DNA from: Sarcocystis neurona
Taxonomy: Eukaryota; Apicomplexa; Conoidasida; Eucoccidiorida; Sarcocystidae
Direction of reading: 5' to 3'
NCBI GenBank assembly: GCA_000727475.1
Contig: KL647301.1
Span: 372,001-436,000 of the forward strand
Length of the DNA stretch: 64,000 nucleotides
This document shows, piece by piece, positions 27,801 through 36,800 of the stretch (the first letter of the stretch is position 1; each line of letters starts with the position of its first letter). The position numbers and the translations under genes were made by a program. The notes under the pieces are model-generated. The model did no database searches and was not told the origin of the DNA. It saw only the letters and a program-made list of their open reading frames with translations.

Positions 27801-30800
27801 ATATATGGTTGTGCCTCAATTTGTTTGCATCCTTGATGTGACACTTTATACGTATGGATACATATAGTCACAGAGCTTATACATATATATATGTATGGAT
27901 TGACACCAGTGCTTGCACGCGATTGACTTTACGTCTACGTCAGCAACAGCAGCAGCAGGAGCCTCTCGAAAACGGCCGCCATCCGCGGTAGAGACTACAT
28001 ATTACGTGCAGGGGTCCATATATTCCTTAGTAGGTCCCAAGTGGATATTTATATATATATATGTATACGTTTTCCTATCTCTCTCTCTCTCTTTTTGTCT
28101 CTGTATCTTGAGAAAGGTAACTCTAGGGAGTAGTAAATGTATACAAGATGCTACAACGAATATGTGTGTGTACATTTGTGTCTGGATGTACCTCTGTGTG
28201 ACGAAAACATCGACTAGTCAACACGTCTGTAGGAATGTATACGTATGGACGCGGCTGTTTTTGGCGGTATCTCTCCGTATGCGTCTGCCTCTATTTTCAT
28301 GGAAGTGTGTGCATATATGCGGGAGAGGTAGAGAAGTGTCACTTTGTCACCCAGTATAGACAAAGTCGAGAAGTACTCTCATCTGCGAAGACCCGCCTGC
28401 AAACAAGTACATAACGACAAAGAAACTTGAGTATATATGTATACGTGTGGCACGAAGGGTCACCGATCTGCACACATACACATATACACATATATATATA
28501 TATATATAGCGAGAGGGCGAGAGAGAAAGGGACGTAGACATAAACTGCGACAAATATACGTAAGTCTTTACATGGAGGCCGCAGGTGAAAAATTGTGTGT
28601 TTTCGTTTCTGCAGGGACTCTCATCTGCAGCGTCTTTCCCATGCCTCGGTGAGCTCGCCACTCCCCGGTGGAGTAGTTCTCATTAGCAACTGCACGAAAC
28701 CTGCGACGATAAAATTTCTGGTGTACGTACACTTCGTGAGGTTCGGCACTCCAGCTTGTCCTTGTGGTAACCTGGCTGAGCCCGGTAAATGCTCTGCATA
28801 CACGAAGGTGGTCGAACTTGCGGTGTACGTACACCCCGTGGGCGCTCGTCTTTCACGTCCTCCTCTCCAGTAGCAAACGCGCACAAGTCACAAGACTGCA
28901 CCAATTTATTGAACCGTACGTACGCGTTGTGGACCTCAAGTTTTGATCTCTTCGTTTTCATCAACTCGCGCGTGAATTCAGCAGCGCCACACCTGCGAGG
29001 CTTCGCAGAGATCTGCGGTGTACGTACAACCCAGAGATTCGCAACGAGCGTTTTTGCAGGGCTTCACTGCACACGTACGAAGAACAGGACGTTTGCTGGG
29101 GTGGCTCAAACGGAGCGTTTTGTGCCGCTCAGTTTTCACTCTGCGTTCGACATTAAAAGGGTCCCATAAACGTTACAGACTCAAATATATGCAGTACATG
29201 TATATAACTCTCTATTTATTTACCTGTGTGTATTTGTGTATGTATATATAGAGAGAGAGGGGAAAAGATGGATAGGTAGGTAAATAGGATCACATTGATA
29301 GGAAGAAGGGCACCTTTCTACTGATTGGCTCTTCTTCTATACATGCGTGTGTATGTTTGCTGACGGGTGACCGTCTCTGTGTGCGTGGGAAGAAATGGCA
29401 GCTTAGTAGCGGCTTCTGTGATGTAAGTCGTCTTGCAGCTGGCTCGTACACATATATTTGTTCAGCAGCCTCCTTGCTGTACTCTTGCAATCTCCACGAC
29501 AGAAGAAATTTCGTGGCTCGTCGGAGAGCGTGAACTAGGCCCACCTCTTAAATTCATGGAAGAGTTGTGCGCTAGATGATGTGCCGACTTGCGGAGGGAG
29601 CCTACGGTGTACGGGAGCTGCTTTTTGAAACTTCGAGTGTAGTAGGAAGCCGAAGGCAGAGGAATGTCGGTGCAATCACACCTGCGTTGATTTTCCTTCG
29701 CAGACGGAAAAATTACTTTTCTGCGAAGCATGTGGCCCACCAAAGTGCTTCTGCGTCTCTCTCTACATACAGGCCTATCCACAGCCGAAGACGTGTAGCT
29801 TGCCTCTACTTATATGTATAAATTATATGTGTGCATGTTTGAACAGATTCGACACACTTCTTCATACATGCATTTCATGGAAGAGAAGCAGCCAAGTTCT
29901 TCAAAGCCTGGAGAAATCTCTCTGGGTTAGGCAAGCTTCTACAGTAATAGGCTCGCAGTCTGTAATATATCTGTGCTTCTTGCAGTCCTACTCCTGCAGA
30001 CAGAGAATGCATACGTGGACGTTGAGCCGAAGGAAACTGAGAATCTGTGGGGGTGGTGTGTATGTGTGTGGAACTTCTTCCTTCTGCTGCAGCAATGCTG
30101 CGTTGCCCGCGCAAGGCGGAGTGCTGTTGGGTGAGTGACCGGCAGCAGCTGCGACAGCTGCAGCGGCAGAGTCTTCGACACACACTGACCCCATTGACAT
30201 TTCCTCAACGCTTTACTGCATCGACTTCAGGACGAACGTGCTTCCGTCTCGGCCTTACTGCTGCTGCTTCTTCTTCACCTGCTGCTGGTGGTAGTTCTAT
30301 CTACACTGCTGCTGTTTTTTCTGCGCGGGGACTCTGATGAGAGGCTTGAAAAATTTTTGCTTCCGTGCCCCTTCCTCTACTCCTGCGCCGTTCCCTGCTA
30401 TTGCTGCTGCCTCGTCTCCTGCTACTGCTGCTGCTGCAGCGCTTGCGTGCTGATGCTTCTCCATCTGCTGGGGCTGCGTAGGGTCCTACTGCTGTTAACG
30501 CCTCTGTCGCAGTTGCCTGCTGCTGCTGCTACCTGGGACTCTGGTGCAAATGTACTGCTGCCGCTGCTTCCGCTTCTGCTGCTATGCCTGCTGCTGTGCC
30601 TGCTGCTGCTGCTGCGTCTGCTGCTGCTGCGTCTGCTGCTGCTGCTGCTGTGCCTGCTTCTGCTGCTGCTGTGCCTGCTGCTATTAGAGGAAGCCACTGG
30701 CTGCAGCGGCAGCGAGTACCCCTGCGTTTACGAAGTGCGTAGGACTTCTCCTCCGTGAAAACTGACACAAGTCCTGCAGCAGCGTGTAGTGTTTGTCCAC

Positions 30801-33800
30801 TGCTTCCCTCACGTGTATTTCTAGCAAGCCTGACAGCATATCCACCTCGAGAAAGGGCGCAGTGACGTGTACGTACAACACGGCAGTCTCGCGTAACCGG
30901 TGCCGTGCTGCCGCGCCGTATATGCAGAGCAGCAAACATTGGCATGTTGGACGACTCCATGTGTCTGTACACCTCCTTCATCCCCGAGTAGCTCTGAGTC
31001 GCCTCTCTTACTCCATGTAGAAGGAACATTCGTAACTCGCGGCGCGCAGCAAATCCAGGCGTACGTACACCGCATTTGTCAGCTCCCGGAGTGACAACAA
31101 AAAGTAGTTTTCCCTCTTACGCTGCGAACCGCACTATTTACAGGAGAGCGGTCGAAGTTGTCTTTTTTTGTGCTGCTGATCTGCTGACGTTGAAAAACGA
31201 TTCGCAGTAGTGCGCACACACCCAAGTGTACGTACACCACACTTTTGAGAGAGGGCGTCACTGTTCGGTTGAATCGATTGAAAATAGAAGCGTATTACTC
31301 TCCACCGCACCGGGGACGCAGGTGTATGTACACCCTCCGACGCCTACTTGGTATGCACCACTGTGCTGCTTCTCTGTTCGGCTGCATCCTTGGGCACAAC
31401 GTTGCTTTTTGTATGAATTTTTTGTGCGTCCTGGACACACACCCGCTCTCCCTTCGCGTACCTAGTGCTTTTTCGTCCTTCTTGCGTGCCCGTCCATGCC
31501 TGTTAGTAGCAGGACAGGAAGTGTTAGGAGTGCTGCTGCTGTCCCCGTTAGTAAGCACAGCACTCTGGAACTTCTGTCCTTTCTCTTCTTCCCGCATTTT
31601 TGTTCGTCTTGAACCTTAACGCAAGTGTTACCAGCAGTTTCGGGAGGATTTGAAGTAGTCGGAATAGTAGCGTAATAGCACTTGCCAGTATTGAAACAGT
31701 GATACAGAAGTAGTAGAAGCACAGTAGTAGTAGTAGTGGTATTGCCGTAGTAATATAGCATTAGTAGTAAATATATAGTGGTAGTGGCAGTAGTAGTAGT
31801 AATGTGGCAGGAATGGTGGTAGTCGTAGTCGTAGTCGTCGTAGTAGTAGTAGTGGTAGTACTAATGTAGTAGTTGTTGTAGTGGTAATATAGTAGTACTA
31901 GTAGTAATATAGTAGTAGTAGTAGTAGTAGTACTAGTGATAGTAATAGTAGTGGCGTAGGAAAGCTGTAGTAGTAGTAGTAGCAGCGGTTCTAACAGCGG
32001 TAGTAATGGCAGTAGTAGTAGTGGGAGTTGTGGTAGCGGTAGTGCAGGTGAAGCAGTACAGCAGTAGCAGCATAGTAGTAATAATCGTAGCTGTAGTGAT
32101 CGTAAACTAGTAATAGTAGCTATAGTTTAGTAGTAGTAGTAGTCGTAGTATAGTAGTGGTAGCAGTAGTAGCATAGTAGTAGTAGTATAGTAGTAGTAGT
32201 AGTATTAGTAGTAGTAGTAGTAGTATAACAGTGGTGGTAGTAATAGTAGTAGGAGCCGTGTAGTGGTTGTTGTATAGTAGTGCTCGTAGCAGTATAGAAT
32301 AAGTAGTTGTCGGATAATAGTAGTGGCGCTGGTGGGAGTCCTCGAGTAGTATTTGTAGCAGCGAGAATATATTAGTAATTCTCGTAGTAACAGGGTATCA
32401 CGTAGAAGATGTCGTGGCCGCAGTAGTAGTGATGCCGAGGCGCGCAAGTTGGGGAGCTGAAAACGGAGAAGACAGGGAATTTTTGTGTTTTTGCGCGCGG
32501 GTTGGCTTTTGCAAGAAGTGAGGAGAAGGGGCGTGGACAGCGGAAATCCCTGCGTTTAGATTCTCCATAGAACGCGTGGTCCGCTCCACAGTCGAGAGCC
32601 GGCGTCACTGTCGTGCAGCAGGACGGAGGAGAGCTGCCGTCGGACGCTGCAGTTTTTTCAGCGCCGCACCTTCACACGGTCTTCGACAAGCACCGAGGAG
32701 GTGTGTAAACTCTAGCTGTGTATATACAGAGTTGTCTGAAGAAAGCAGCAGAAACTGTTACATATGCTTGGTGTATAGCAGTCCCGAACAACAACGCGTT
32801 GTTGCATGCGGGACGCACGTGGGGGCGTCTGTGACTGCGCAGAGGCGAAGGCCGCGGAAAAAGAAGGCAAACCAGCTGCAGCAGCAGCAGCAACCAAGGC
32901 GAAGGAAGAGAAGGCGGCAGCCAAGCCAGGAGTCGTGAAAAAGGAAGTAACAAAGCCAGAGTTAAAGGTGAAGGCCGAGCCAAGCAAGCCACCACTGGCC
33001 GTGGGGGGGCCGCTGAAGAAACCGGAGTTGCCTTCTGCGAAGGAGGAAGCAGCAGCTGCAAAGAAAGAAGCCCCCACGGAGGAGAAGAAAGCTCCTCCTG
33101 AGGTGAAAAAGGTGGAAATCAAAAAGATGGAGATCAAGAAGCCAGAGCTCCAGCTGAAGAAGCCAGCGCTCGAAATTGAGAAGCCAGAGCTCCCTGGGCT
33201 GCCAAAGAAGCCCGTCCCGGCAGCAGCAGAACCAGTAGCGGCAGCGAAAGCTAAAGAAGCAGAGGAAGCGAAGGCGAAGCTTGAGAAAGCAGCACCTGGA
33301 CCTGCAGTGGCAGCTGCAGTAAAGCCAGGGCTCGAGAAGAAGCCTGAGCCCTTGAAGAAGCCGGCAGTGCCTGGACCCGTGGAGAAACCGCCTGGCATAG
33401 AAATAAAGAAGCCCGGACTTGCCGCTGCTGCACCACCGAAGAAGCCGGCGCTGCCTCCGACAGCAGCAGCGCCGCTCGAAAAGAAAGCGCCGCTTATTAA
33501 ACCTGCAGCCCCCGCAGCCAAAGCAGAAGCTCCAGCAGCAACAGCAGCAAAACCAGGAGAAGCGGTCGTGAAGAAGGCTGGCATCGTCGAGGGCAAGGTT
33601 GAAGTAAAGAAGCCGGCGGCCGTGGCGCTGAAGAAGCCAGCACTGGCGCCAGCTGCTGCAGCAGCTGCCAAACCAGCAGCAGTCAAACCAGCAGCAGCGC
33701 AACCGCTCAAGCCCGACGCAATGAAAGCTGCTGCTCCTGTCGCCAAGCCGAAGTTGCCCGTCAAAGCCGAGACAGCAGAAGCAGCAAAGCCGGCAGCAGT

Positions 33801-36800
33801 AACAGCAAAGCCGGCAGCAGTAGCAGCAAAGCCGGCAGCAGCAGCAGCAGCAAAGCCGGCAGCAGCAGCAGCAAAGCCGGCAGCAGCAGTCGAAGCAAAA
33901 CCGGCAGCAGCAGCGACGGCAGCCAAACCTGTGGCAGGGAAGCCACTGGCAGGTGCGGCTCCTACCGGCAAGCTCGAGAAAAAAGTTTTGACGAAGAAAT
34001 ATCCAACAGTTCCAGCAGGAGGAGCAAAGGGAAAAGGACCACCAACCCCGATCAAGCCAGGTGCCCTTACGAAGAAGGAAGGGGAGAAGACGGCGGGACC
34101 GGCTCCCGTGAAGCCACCGGTGGCCAAGCCCGCCGCTGCTGCTGCGAAGGACAAAGCTGTCGCTGCCGCCGCTGGCAAAGAAAAAGCGGCAAGGGGGCCT
34201 CCCCTTGCAGCAGCAGCTGCGGCCAAGGGAAAATCAGTAACGACACCTGCTGCTGCTGCGAAAGTTAAAGGTGCCGCGCCGGCTCCTGGGAAGGAGAAAG
34301 CGGCAGCTGCCGTAAAGCCAAAGGCCGCTATCAAACAAGCCGGAGCCCCTGGCGCAGCCCCGAAGGTGAGTGACCAGACGATGAACGTGTGCGAAAAAAC
34401 AGCCGGTCCCGACGGCACTGGAGACGAGACGGCAAGCATACGACGGAGACGGAGACACACTCACACACACACACACACACACTTCTACGTATCGTTCGCG
34501 CTGGCCCGCTGCTGCTTTGATGACAAACTGTGAAGAACAGAGCGAAGGGAGGGCGTGCAGAGTCTCGTGTAGTGCTGTCTTTTCTGCTCTATTCGAAAAC
34601 CGTGGGCACAGAGGTGTCGCTGCCTTTGTCCTTTGCTTTGCCTCCGCATGCGCACCTACAATTCGGTGAACGCATTCCTGCGTTAAAAAAGTTTTACAGA
34701 GAACTAACACATTAACATATACGTGTGTGTATATGTCATACCGAAGAGAAAGAGAAGGACAGAGACAGAGAGAATCCGCTACGTATATATATATATATAT
34801 ATACATGAGGGCAAGAGAATATACATGGGTCCGTATAAGTGCCTATATAATATTGGGAGATCTCACACTCCATGTGCACCTACGTATACTGTAGACAAGA
34901 TCGGGCCGCCGCACACAGCAAGGCATATCATATATATACATACATATATATATATTTATAGGGAGAAAGACAGAGGGAGAGAGAAATGTATGAACTTACA
35001 CATCCACGGATTATCTCCCACACATATACATCCCTCTTTGTACGTGTATGTATCTATATACGCATATATGTGTATATGTTCGAAAGTACGTATGGGTGTT
35101 TGCTACCTACGTACGCGCATAAATATGTGCATGTGTGCTATGTATGTATGTCATACGTGTATGTATGTACGTGCCTTTATATGCACGGAAAGACACACAT
35201 AGATATACACGTCATTCGTTATACATATATACAGGTGTGCGTATCTACCGCGTGCATCATGCTTACATATATACATATGCAGGCGGGTCATAAACAGGTG
35301 AATACATATATACGTGTGTGCGTGCTGATCTACGACATGGGTAGTGTGACTCTTTCCGGTGTGGAGCTGTTCAGGAAGGCAGGAGGGGGACGCGTGTGTG
35401 TCTACGGTGATTTGCTGCTGCATGCGTGGGTTGCCAGTAGAGTCTACGCGCAGCCGTTTCTAGAGAACTGGCGAGAAAACGTGCATGTACTTTCTACATA
35501 CGTTTTTTGCTAATACATGCACATACGTGTAAGTGTGTGTATATGTGTATCTACATCTACTATTGGCGAATGCAGACGCTTACATACATCCTGCTGGTGT
35601 TTTTTTCTGCCTTCTACACTGGCGAAGCTTCTACAAGTGGAGGCGTGGCTCCGTTGTGCTGCTGCGACGTCCATTTCGTTCTAAGTGTTTACATATATGC
35701 ATACATACACGCACATATATATATATATATGTACGTACGACAATCTCCTTGAAGGCCGGCCCATCTATATTCTGTAAGCATTTACATATACATATATATA
35801 TGTATATATGTGTGTATGTGTCTACGGGGAGCTGCGTCCATGCGCTTCGTTTGGTATTCGTGGCGCCCGTTTTATGAGGGAGAAGGCGGCTTTTGCGTGT
35901 TTCACGAGGTGGTGGAATTTAGTGAAGAAGCACCGGCTGCCTGCGTGCGCCCGTTTCCCGTGCTGGTGCTGGCCACCGCGGTCGGCAGAGGAGAGCCGTC
36001 TTGCTGCCAGCTGTGGGGGAGCGCTGCTGTCTTCTACTGCCACACAAACGAAGGGGACAATTGCGTGCCTCTTTTGCTGGGGGGACGCCTTTCCTTCGCA
36101 CATTTATGTCGCTACTGGTGCATTCTTAGAGGGAAAGGCCTTGCACGCGTGGCACTTACCGACACACGTATTTATATATGAATGTGTACTTGCCGATATA
36201 TGCGTCCACACAGGTATATGAGCTTGCCTATATATGCGTACATATCTGAATATATGTACTTGCTGACGTATGCATATATATAGGTATACGTACGTCTCCA
36301 TATATATATGTAGAGGACCACGAACATCCGCTTAGGCACCGATAGAGAAACGGCGACTGCGTAGCGGCGAGCGTATATCTATATTCGTGCACGTGTAGGC
36401 TTGTCTGTGACTGCAGAAGCTACAAGTCAACCTACTAACGTATACGTACATAACAGAGACAGAGCCGTAATAGGCCTGCATGCGTCCTTCTGTTGTGTAT
36501 ATTATATTTCTGCGGAGGTAAGGATGCCTGGGGATGTGTGGACAACGGCGCGGTGACGAAGTAAGCAGCGTCTCTGCTGCTTGCGTTATATTGATGTGGG
36601 GCCCGCTGTGAAGTATGTAAAGCGCATGCAAGTGAAATAACTCTGCCTATGCTGCTGCTGCTGGTGCTGCTGCTGCGAATTACGACTGCAGGTAGGAAAA
36701 TGAGAACGTTGAAGACACACGCAGTATTCAGCTGTTTGCTGTTGCCATCCCCGGCAAAAAGGGAAACGAGCCGCTGCAGAGGCGCGCGCGTGTCTGCCTG

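Noticed and set aside
29462..29782. 106-codon - strand frame in the 5-kb intron
   Set aside because: The + strand is also open over the same DNA; no motif and no splice context.
32712..34460. 582-codon - strand frame rich in Ala, Gly and Phe opposite the basic tail exon
   Set aside because: Mirror of the + strand Lys/Ala/Pro exon, which has matching splice sites and phases. The - frame has no splice support and its composition is what GCA/AAG codons give in reverse.
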